From Pseudomonas protegens (GTDB lineage: Bacteria > Pseudomonadota > Gammaproteobacteria > Pseudomonadales > Pseudomonadaceae), in contig NZ_CP031396.1 in the NCBI RefSeq assembly GCF_003363755.1, positions 2,946,501 to 3,010,500 on the forward strand: a stretch of 64,000 bases of DNA. Reading direction: 5' to 3'. Below the pieces are notes generated by a model. It had not been told where the DNA came from. It worked only from the letters and a program-made list of their open reading frames with translations, and made no database searches. Made by a program: the position numbers and the translations under genes. How positions within the stretch are numbered: the stretch's first letter is position 1; each line of letters opens with the position of its first letter. Shown piece after piece: positions 20,101-25,879 of this stretch.

Positions 20101-20602
20101 ACTCCGCGGACTTCTGGTTGGCCTGGAGCTTGGGCAAGGTCGGCGCCGAGTCGGGATAGGGATTGGGCTTGAGCATCTCCCGGGCCCGGGCATAGCCCTC
20201 CTTGAGCAAGGTATCGCGATGCTCGCGCACCGCCCGGGGCCAGCGCGGGTCGTCGAAGACCCCGGGTTCGGGCTCCAGGGCGACGTTGGCATTGATCAGC
20301 GAGGTGCCTCCCAGGCCGCAACCGACCACCACGTTCTGCTGGGCGTTGACGTGCAGATCGAAGAGCCCGGTGCGCGAGCCGATGTGGCCGTCGGGGTCAT
20401 GCACCTGCAGCTCTTCGGTGGCGCTGGCCAGGGTGTTGGGGTACTCGCCCGGCTGGATCTCCCGCCCTCGCTCCAGCAGGCAGACACGCCGACCGGCCCG
20501 GGACAATCGGGAAGCGGCGATGCCACCTCCGTAGCCGGAACCGATGACAACAACGTCGTAGTGTTCCTGGATCTCGCTGATGGGGGTCGCGATCCGAGTC
20601 AT
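17150..20602 (-). CDS. GMC oxidoreductase fused to alpha/beta hydrolase
   Basis: 1150-residue two-enzyme fusion. The N-terminal 600 or so residues are a cholesterol-oxidase-like GMC flavoprotein: GSGYGG at 21-26 for FAD and HPLGGCVMGEDA near residue 494 at the active site. Residues 620-830 form a linker domain resembling the region found between these two enzymes in other fusions. The C-terminus is an alpha/beta hydrolase with LVHGLGVGSN as oxyanion region. Its nucleophile elbow reads VHCYGATTF, so the nucleophile is C922 rather than serine; D1088 and H1123 complete a plausible triad. No signal peptide is evident. The start at 20602 begins MTRIATPIS with GAGG upstream. The substrate may be a lipid, sterol or polyester; this is not proven. 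Confidence 0.85.
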   Translation of the reverse strand: MTRIATPISEIQEHYDVVVIGSGYGGGIAASRLSRAGRRVCLLERGREIQPGEYPNTLASATEELQVHDPDGHIGSRTGLFDLHVNAQQNVVVGCGLGGTSLINANVALEPEPGVFDDPRWPRAVREHRDTLLKEGYARAREMLKPNPYPDSAPTLPKLQANQKSAEYLKQGAHFYKPPINVTFAKLPNNLNHVGVEQLPCNHCGDCVSGCNNKAKNTTLMNYLPDASNHGAEIFCQAQVRYLEREGDGWIVHFQYLDSGREKFSAPTLFVKADIVVLSAGTLGSTEILLRSRAKGLSTSDQLGEHMSGNGDILGFGHNCEQTINGIGFGTHSASELKPVGPCITSIIDMRTEGDWRSRMVIEEGSIPGALGRAMVPSMALFAATLGKATDNSLSAQLGYKEREAESFLRGPYYGALHNMQTYLIMSHDDGRGRMLLDAKDQLRIDWPGVGQQPNVILGNERLYQSTKALGGVWVENPIWTKLLKHSIVSVHPLGGCVMGEDAAQGVVNHKGQVFCGASGTQVYPGLYVADGAVIPTSLAVNPLLTISAVSERNMRLLAEDRGWKIDYSLPSAPSKAVPAPTLGVQFTETMKGYFSTAFTQPQGTDLARYQEAAKRGEAQNSPIEFTLTITANDLNRMIKEPEHAATLVGTLEAPALSAQPLVASHGVFNLFEEFQQQVGVRHMNYDMRLTAEDGNQYYFSAFKTVPEDHGVLNIWPDTSTLYVTLYRGQDKSGPVLGSGVMHILPADFARQMTTMKVLNARNERERIEALARFGKFFAGILWESYGGVFAGDIYFNPDAPPRTKRPLDAPVPTVQFFETEDRVQLRLTRYQAGSKGPVMLVHGLGVGSNIFSTDTIQTNLLEYLCKHDYDVWLLDFRVSILLPASKRECNGDQIAAYDFKAAIGQIKQATGARDVQCVVHCYGATTFFMSLLAGLKDVRSVVCSQIAADTVVATATGIKAGLHLPGMLDAIGIKSLTAYADSKESLFNRLYDTALNGYARIEAQGYCTNPVCHRITFMYASLYRHDTLNQTLHDNLHELFGASNIETFEHLALICRKGHLVDFKGRDVYMPHFDRLKLPICFISGADNQCYLPLSTQKTYERLCQLHGPELFSRHVVPGYGHIDCIFGKNAVVDVYPLILAHLDKTARG

Positions 20603-20854
20603 GGCGGGGTTCCTCTCAGGCTGATGGGGCAACTCTGTGGTCGCCTCTAATGGGTGCATCCGTCAGCGCGCAGGCAGCCGAACAGGCAGGCCTTGGCGCC
20701 TGAAACACAAGCAGTGAAGGGACAAAACGAAGGGCAGGGCTACAGACGTGCGCGCTGGTTGGCGGCACGGCGACGGGTACGTCTAGGGAGAGGGGCCCCG
20801 GTCGGATAAACCTGCGATAAACGACAATCCATTGCCTGCACTCCCTGAGCCGGA

Positions 20855-20863
20855 TGTGGATAA
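20855..20863 (-). promoter_or_regulatory. DnaA box
   Basis: TGTGGATAA, a perfect minus-strand TTATCCACA. First of the cluster. Confidence 0.6.
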
Positions 20864-20990
20864 GTTGCCGCTAAGTCCTTGTGGCATCAGTGAAGACAGG
20901 CCACCTATCACTGTCAAGAAAGCCATTAGAACTGTACGAAATTTGACCTATTGCCGTGCACGCTATGGATTACAGGGGGTGCAGCCTTCC

Positions 20991-21008
20991 GCGAACATGT
21001 TATCCACA
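20991..21008 (+). repeat. DnaA-box repeat unit 1
   Basis: GCGAACATG followed by TTATCCACA at 21000-21008. The GCGAACA-NN-TTATCCACA core is shared by all four units. It is followed by an 8-bp stem-loop (GCCCACAG CAA CTGTGGGC, 21014-21032). Confidence 0.65.
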
Positions 21009-21173
21009 CCTTGGCCCACAGCAACTGTGGGCAAATGAGCGAGGGCTGGGGATATTTCAGCAGGCAATGCCAAGAAAATCCGTGACTTATGGGAAAACAG
21101 CAGTTTTGCCGGCAATTGATCAATTATTGAACAAAGCTCTGAAAGGCACGTATTCAGAGGCCTGTAGAGGAAG

Positions 21174-21220
21174 GCGAACACCTTATCCACAGAACAGCCA
21201 ACAGACTTTGGGGGCAACTG
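21174..21220 (+). repeat. DnaA-box repeat unit 2
   Basis: GCGAACACC then TTATCCACA (21183-21191), then GAACAGCCAACAGACTTT and GGGGGCAA. This 47-base block is nearly identical to unit 3, 193 bases further on. Confidence 0.7.
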
Positions 21221-21366
21221 GGGTCAGAAGCATCAACAACTGTGGAAAACCCTTGGAGGCCGCGAAATATCGAGGCTTTACCCGAATAATCGAGCCTGAA
21301 CAGCGTATTTGGATGTTTTTTGATCAAAGCATTCAAGCTCAGGTTCTACGGGGCCTGCAGCGCTAA

Positions 21367-21413
21367 GCGAACATCTTATCCACAGAAGCGCCAACAGACT
21401 TTGGGGGCAAGTG
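21367..21413 (+). repeat. DnaA-box repeat unit 3
   Basis: GCGAACATC then TTATCCACA (21376-21384), then GAAGCGCCAACAGACTTT and GGGGGCAA. It differs from unit 2 at only three positions. Confidence 0.7.
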
Positions 21414-21538
21414 CTGTGCAAAAGTCTCTTCGGCTACTTCCCTGCCCTGGAAAAAAAGCCATGAAAATCGCCAGCTTAGACTGATCAAAATTCGAACAGA
21501 CGGCTGCAGAGCTTGTTCCACAAGGGCTTGAGAAAGGC

Positions 21539-21556
21539 GCGAACACCTTATCCACA
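21539..21556 (+). repeat. DnaA-box repeat unit 4
   Basis: GCGAACACC then TTATCCACA (21548-21556). The downstream part (GGTACGCACACAGGG) has diverged from units 2 and 3. Confidence 0.65.
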
Positions 21557-21598
21557 GGTACGCACACAGGGATTGTGAGTAACCCATCGCGACTCTTG

Positions 21599-21740
21599 TC
21601 GGAGCTGGCTTGCCAGGGAACGACGATGCCCAGAGGTGAGTAAAACCCTAGCGGCCCCTTCGCCGGCAAGCCGGCTCCTACGGCGGGTGCAGGCGCGATG
21701 TCCCTGGTAGGAGCTGGCTTGCCAGCGAACGGCGGTGCCC
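21599..21740. repeat. REP-like repeats (family B)
   Basis: Arms CGGAGCTGGCTTGCCAGGGAA, CTTCGCCGGCAAGCCGGCTC and GTAGGAGCTGGCTTGCCAGC, about one and a half elements, just beyond the 3' end of etfB. Confidence 0.7.
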
Positions 21741-21782
21741 AGAGGTGGGTGCACGGCCCTAGGGCTGTGCATAAACCTGAGC

Positions 21783-22553
21783 TCAGCGGACCACGCCTTC
21801 TTCGATGAGCAACTTGAGAATGGCCTCGGCGCCGGCCTCGGGGCTCACGCCCTTGAGCACTTGGCCGGTGCCGCCGCTGGCCTTGGCGGTGGCGGCCTTC
21901 ATGCGATCCGCGCCGCTCTTGGCCTTGATCACTTTCAGGCGCTTGGGCCGGGGTTTGGCCGGTTGCAGGCTGGAGGCTGTGAATAACTCGTCTTCCACCA
22001 CCACGACCTGATCCGCCTGCAACAGACCACGGCGCGCCGGGCCATAGGCGCTCTGGCGCGGTTTCGGCGCAGCGTTATCCACAGTGGCAAGGAACGGCAG
22101 GCGCACCTTGAGCCGGCGCCGCTGGCCACGGGGCAAGGCTTGCAGGACATGGGCCACGCCATCGGCCAGGGATTCGACTTGCGCCAGTCCCACCACCAGC
22201 GGCCAACCCAGGTTCTCCGCCAGCAAAAACGGCAGCATGCCGGAACCTTCGCCGGTTTCTGCCTGGCTGCCGGTGAGCACCATCTGAGCGCCCGCGTCGC
22301 GCAGGTACTGGGTCAGGATCGGCAGGGCATCAGCGCCCGCTGGCTGTTCCAGCACGTGCAACTGTTCCAGGCCCATGCCCAGGTAAGCACGCAGGGCCGG
22401 TTCGGCGACGTCGCCGGCATGCAGCACCTGCAGTTTGTCCCCCGCCAGTTGCAGGCCCAGTTCCACCGCACGGGCGTCTTGCTCGGCACGCCGTGGACGG
22501 CCGGAGGTCGGGTGCGCGCCTATCGATACCAGGCTGATCACAGTGCTGTTCAT
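21783..22553 (-). CDS. etfB: Electron transfer flavoprotein beta-type subunit of the dgc operon
   Basis: 256-residue ETF beta-family protein that, with the adjacent alpha subunit, probably carries electrons from dimethylglycine demethylase towards the quinone pool. The ETF fold is suggested by DAVELGLQL-type repeats after RAEQDARAVELGLQL, by VLTGSQAETGEGSGMLPFLLAENLGWP, and by RLKVRLPFLATVDNAAPKPRQ. The C-terminal 60 residues are lysine- and alanine-rich. It lies last in the operon, 9 bases after etfA, with AGGGG before the ATG. Two DnaA-box matches lie inside it, at 21978 (one mismatch variant TTATTCACA, minus) and 22075 (perfect, plus). It is likely a paralogue of the genome's main etfB. 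Confidence 0.85.
   Translation of the reverse strand: MNSTVISLVSIGAHPTSGRPRRAEQDARAVELGLQLAGDKLQVLHAGDVAEPALRAYLGMGLEQLHVLEQPAGADALPILTQYLRDAGAQMVLTGSQAETGEGSGMLPFLLAENLGWPLVVGLAQVESLADGVAHVLQALPRGQRRRLKVRLPFLATVDNAAPKPRQSAYGPARRGLLQADQVVVVEDELFTASSLQPAKPRPKRLKVIKAKSGADRMKAATAKASGGTGQVLKGVSPEAGAEAILKLLIEEGVVR
21978..21986 (-). promoter_or_regulatory. DnaA box inside etfB (TTATTCACA variant)
   Basis: TGTGAATAA on the plus strand. A one-base variant of the consensus. Confidence 0.4.
22075..22083 (+). promoter_or_regulatory. DnaA box inside etfB
   Basis: Perfect TTATCCACA in coding sequence. Confidence 0.5.
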
Positions 22554-22562
22554 AACGTCCCC

Positions 22563-23783
22563 TTAAGCCGCATCGCGCTTGGCATCGTTGCGGTAAGCCG
22601 CTACCGCCGCGATCAAGGCCTTGAGAATTTCCGCGCTGTCGCCAATCACCGACAAGTCGGCGCGTTTGATCATGTCGCAGCCCGGATCGAGGTTGATGGC
22701 CACCACCTTGTCGCAGGCGCCGATACCCTGCAGGTGCTGGATCGCCCCGGAAATCCCCACCGCCACATAGACCCGCGCGGTGACCCAGATGCCACTGGCC
22801 CCCACTTGCCGATCCCGGGCCATGAAGCCGTCGTCCACCGCCACCCGCGAGGCGCCTTCGGTAGCCCCCAGGGCCGCGGCGGTCTGGTGAAACAGTGGCC
22901 AGTCCTTGACCCCGTTGCCCCCGGAAAAGATGAATTCGGCCTCGGCCATGGGAATCGCCGCCGGGTCCACCGCCACCGCGCCCAGATCCTCGATGCGTGC
23001 CAGGCTGCGGGCCACGCTTGTGGATAACTCCACCGGCAAGGCTTCGTGGCGGGTTTCGCTGACCGGCTCGGCGCATTCGGCGGCGGCCAGGATCAGCCGT
23101 GGCGCCGGCCGCGCCAGGTCCTGCAGGCCAGCACCGGCCCGGCCAATGCATTGCCCGTCCTTGACCTGCCAGACCCGGGTCGCCGGGCGTTCGCCCAGGG
23201 CCGCGGCCAGGCGCCGACCCAGTTCGCCGCCACCGGTGCGGCTGTCGGGCAGCAGCCAGTGACGCGGGGTGAACTGGTTATCCACAGCCCGCAGGCCCTG
23301 CACCCGTTGTTCCGGTGCATAACCGTCGAACTCGCTGCCGTGCAGCACCAGCAGGCGGTCGACGCCCGCGGTGGCAAAGGCCGACTCCTTGTGCTCGCCA
23401 AACACCACTGCCAGCACCGCGCCGTCCTGGCCCGCCAGTTGCCGGGCCAGGCCCAGCAGGTCGCGGTCGTGGCTGCTCAGGCGGCCGCCGACCAGGTCCG
23501 GCACCACGTTGATGTAGAACGCCGGTTGTGCCACCTGATGCAGCGGCAACTGCACCTCGGCCGCGGCCGTGCGCTTGGCACTGCCGCCCTGCTGGGCGCC
23601 GCTGCGGTCGATGCGCTTGAGGCCGTTGGGGCCGATGAAACCGATGCCGTGGGGGTTCTTGCGGATCAGGCCATTGGGCCCCATCCAGCTGTGCTGCGCC
23701 GGCTGCATGGCCGCATGCAGCGGGTGCAGGCGGTTGCGGGCGATCCACTCAGCGCGGGGATCGCGGCGGATAATCTCGCTCAT
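22563..23783 (-). CDS. etfA: Electron transfer flavoprotein alpha-type subunit of the dgc operon
   Basis: 406-residue ETF alpha-family protein. The C-terminal FAD-binding domain is clear: RQVGASGIWVTARVYVAVG, GISGAIQHLQGI, VVAINLDPGCDMIKRAD and LSVIGD. The N-terminal 90 residues are an extension with two similar PNGL motifs (MGPNGLIRKNPHGIG and IGPNGLKRIDRSG) not typical of ordinary ETF alpha. The ATG at 23783 overlaps the dgcB stop (TGATG), with GGAGG upstream. Two perfect DnaA boxes lie in the gene (23019, 23278). By position it is the dedicated partner for DgcAB. Confidence 0.87.
   Translation of the reverse strand: MSEIIRRDPRAEWIARNRLHPLHAAMQPAQHSWMGPNGLIRKNPHGIGFIGPNGLKRIDRSGAQQGGSAKRTAAAEVQLPLHQVAQPAFYINVVPDLVGGRLSSHDRDLLGLARQLAGQDGAVLAVVFGEHKESAFATAGVDRLLVLHGSEFDGYAPEQRVQGLRAVDNQFTPRHWLLPDSRTGGGELGRRLAAALGERPATRVWQVKDGQCIGRAGAGLQDLARPAPRLILAAAECAEPVSETRHEALPVELSTSVARSLARIEDLGAVAVDPAAIPMAEAEFIFSGGNGVKDWPLFHQTAAALGATEGASRVAVDDGFMARDRQVGASGIWVTARVYVAVGISGAIQHLQGIGACDKVVAINLDPGCDMIKRADLSVIGDSAEILKALIAAVAAYRNDAKRDAA
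23019..23027 (-). promoter_or_regulatory. DnaA box inside etfA
   Basis: TGTGGATAA on the plus strand, perfect match on the minus strand. Confidence 0.5.
23278..23286 (+). promoter_or_regulatory. DnaA box inside etfA
   Basis: Perfect TTATCCACA in coding sequence. Confidence 0.5.
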
Positions 23784-25732
23784 CAATGCACCTCCGCAGG
23801 TTCGGGTTTCACCGACGCCGGGGCTTTGCCCGGGGCGGCGTCTTCGAGCAAGGCATCGGCCACCAGTTCGGCGATGTCCTTGATCATCGGCCGCGGCTCC
23901 ACCACCCCTTCGAGCATGGCCGTGCACTGTGGACAACCCACGGCCACCAGCTCGGCGCCGGTCTCGCGGATGTCTTCCATGCGCATGTCGGGAATCCGCT
24001 GCTTGCCCGGAATGTCGGTGATCGGCGCCCCGCCGCCACCGCCACAGCAACGGGAACGGAAGCCCGAGCGCTGCATTTCCTTGATCTCGATGCCCAGGGC
24101 CCGCAGCACTTCGCGCGGCGCTTCGTACTCGCCGTTGTAGCGCCCCAGGTAGCATGGGTCGTGATAGGTCACGCTGCTGCCCTTGTGCTGGCCCAGGTTC
24201 AGTGCACCGGCGTCGATCAGCTCAGCCAGGTAGGTGCTGTGGTGCTGCACCAGATAGTGGCCGTTGAAGGCGCCGTATTCGTTCTTCAGCACATGGAAAC
24301 TGTGGGGATCGCAGGTGACGATGCGCTTGAAGCGGTATTTGGCCAGGGTCTGGATATTGCGCTTGGCCAGCAGCTGGAAGGTGGCTTCGTCCCCCAGGCG
24401 CCGGGCCACATCGCCGCTGTCGCGCTCTTCCAGGCCGAGCACGGCGAAGTCCACCTTGGCCGCCTTGAGCACCTTGACGAAGGCCCGCAGGGTGCGCTGG
24501 TTGCGCATGTCGAAGGCGCCGTCGCCGACCCAGAACAGCACGTCGGTACTCTGCTTGTCGCTGAGCAGGGACAGGTTCAGGTCCGCCGCCCAGTTCATCC
24601 GTCCGCCCGGGTTGAAGCCGCCGGGGTTGTCGGTGGCGATGAGGTTTTCCAGGACCTCGGCGCCCTTGTTCGGGGTCGCGCCCTTTTCCAGGGTCAGGTG
24701 GCGGCGCATGTCGACGATGGCATCGACGTGCTCGATCATCATCGGGCATTCCTCGACGCAGGCCCGGCAGGTGGTGCAGGACCACAGGGTCTCGGCGTCC
24801 ACCAGGCCGTTGACGATGGGCTGGTGCGGATGGCCGCCGTGTTCGCCGATAGGCTTTCCTGGGTAAGGGCTGCCAGCGAACTGCGCGTCGGTGCCACCGG
24901 CCAGGCCGACCACCATGTCCTGAATCAGCTTCTTCGGGTTCAGCGGCTGGCCGGCGGCGAAGGCCGGGCACGCCGCCTCGCACTTGCCGCACTGCACGCA
25001 GGCGTCGAAGCCCAGCAGCTGGTTCCAGGTGAAGTCCTTGGGTTTTTCCACGCCCAGGGGCGCGCTGGGGTCTTCCAGGTCCAGCGGCTTGAGGCCGGTG
25101 GAGCGGCCGCCGCCAAAGCGCTCGGCGCGACGGTGCCAGGCCAGGTGCAAGGCGCCAGCGAAGGCGTGCTTCATCGGCCCGCCCCAGGTCATGCCGAAAA
25201 ACAGCTCGGACACGCCCCACAGCACACCGACCGCCAGAATCGTCGCCAGCAGCCAGCCACCGAAGTGTTCGGGAAGGATGCCCGCCACCGGCAAGGTCAC
25301 CACAAAGAAACTCACCGAGAACGCCAGCAGGCTTTTCGGCAGGCGCATCCACGGGCCCTTGGACAGGCGTGCCGGTGGGTTGCGCCGACGTTTGGCGACG
25401 AACAGCGCGCCAACGAACATCAGCGTGGTGGCCAGTAGCAAGGCGTAGCCGAGGATGCGGTTATGCAGACCAAAACCATGCACCAGGATCGCCAGCACCG
25501 CCGCCAGGACAAAGCCGCCCGCGGTGGCCACGTGGGTGTTGGCCATGTACTTGTCCCGGGCCACCACATGGTGCAGGTCCACCATGTAGCGCTTGGGCAT
25601 GGCCAGCAGGCCGCCGAGCAGATCGACCTTGGAGGCTCGCCCCTGGCGCCACAGGGCCACGCGCCGCAGCGCGCCGAGGACCGCAAGGCCAACGGCGGCG
25701 AACAACAGAATGGGAAGAAGGGTGTTCAACAT
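23783..25732 (-). CDS. dgcB: Dimethylglycine demethylation protein DgcB (iron-sulfur membrane protein)
   Basis: 649-residue protein needed with DgcA for dimethylglycine conversion to sarcosine. The N-terminal 185 residues contain about five membrane segments. Two 4Fe-4S clusters follow: C245-C248-C251-C255 (CVQCGKCEAACP) and C319-C322-C325-C329 (CTTCRACVEECP). The C-terminal half has heterodisulfide-reductase-like cysteine-rich domains (HDPCYLGRYN, CCGGGGG, VGCPQC). The layout suggests electron transfer between DgcA, the ETF and the membrane. The gene is followed directly by etfA (1-base overlap) and separated from dgcA by a REP-like element. Confidence 0.93.
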   Translation of the reverse strand: MLNTLLPILLFAAVGLAVLGALRRVALWRQGRASKVDLLGGLLAMPKRYMVDLHHVVARDKYMANTHVATAGGFVLAAVLAILVHGFGLHNRILGYALLLATTLMFVGALFVAKRRRNPPARLSKGPWMRLPKSLLAFSVSFFVVTLPVAGILPEHFGGWLLATILAVGVLWGVSELFFGMTWGGPMKHAFAGALHLAWHRRAERFGGGRSTGLKPLDLEDPSAPLGVEKPKDFTWNQLLGFDACVQCGKCEAACPAFAAGQPLNPKKLIQDMVVGLAGGTDAQFAGSPYPGKPIGEHGGHPHQPIVNGLVDAETLWSCTTCRACVEECPMMIEHVDAIVDMRRHLTLEKGATPNKGAEVLENLIATDNPGGFNPGGRMNWAADLNLSLLSDKQSTDVLFWVGDGAFDMRNQRTLRAFVKVLKAAKVDFAVLGLEERDSGDVARRLGDEATFQLLAKRNIQTLAKYRFKRIVTCDPHSFHVLKNEYGAFNGHYLVQHHSTYLAELIDAGALNLGQHKGSSVTYHDPCYLGRYNGEYEAPREVLRALGIEIKEMQRSGFRSRCCGGGGGAPITDIPGKQRIPDMRMEDIRETGAELVAVGCPQCTAMLEGVVEPRPMIKDIAELVADALLEDAAPGKAPASVKPEPAEVH

Positions 25733-25762
25733 GGTGGAGCTCCCAAAGACCGGGTCGGTCGT

Positions 25763-25875
25763 TGTAGCCGCTGCCGCAGGCTGCGCCCGGGCGGCACTGC
25801 GTCACAGGACAGATGCTCTTGAGGGCCCCGGAAGGCCCTTCGGGCCTTATCGCAGCCTGCGGCAGCGGCTACAGG
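25763..25875. repeat. REP-like repeat (family A) inside dgc operon
   Basis: TGTAGCCGCTGCCGCAGGCTGCG and CGCAGCCTGCGGCAGCGGCTAC arms between dgcA and dgcB. A strong intercistronic hairpin is possible. Confidence 0.7.
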
Positions 25876-25879
25876 TGGC

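Larger units (their letters stand above)
20603..21782. other. Long non-coding region with repeated DnaA boxes
   Basis: Almost 1.2 kb without a credible gene. It is more AT-rich than its surroundings (for example 21100-21140 and 21290-21340) and carries five perfect TTATCCACA DnaA boxes, a stem-loop at 21014-21032 and family B REP-like elements at its right end. Short frames across it have no ribosome-binding sites and no recognisable protein character. It lies between the 5' end of the GMC gene and the 3' end of the etfB-dgc operon. Confidence 0.75.

Noticed and set aside
20991..21556. CRISPR array or plasmid-type iterons.
   Set aside because: Unit spacing is 170-190 bases and uneven, the common core is a DnaA box, and no cas or rep gene is present.
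20855..23286. The chromosomal replication origin.
   Set aside because: Despite the DnaA boxes there is no dnaA-dnaN-rpmH context and two boxes each lie in etfA and etfB coding sequence.
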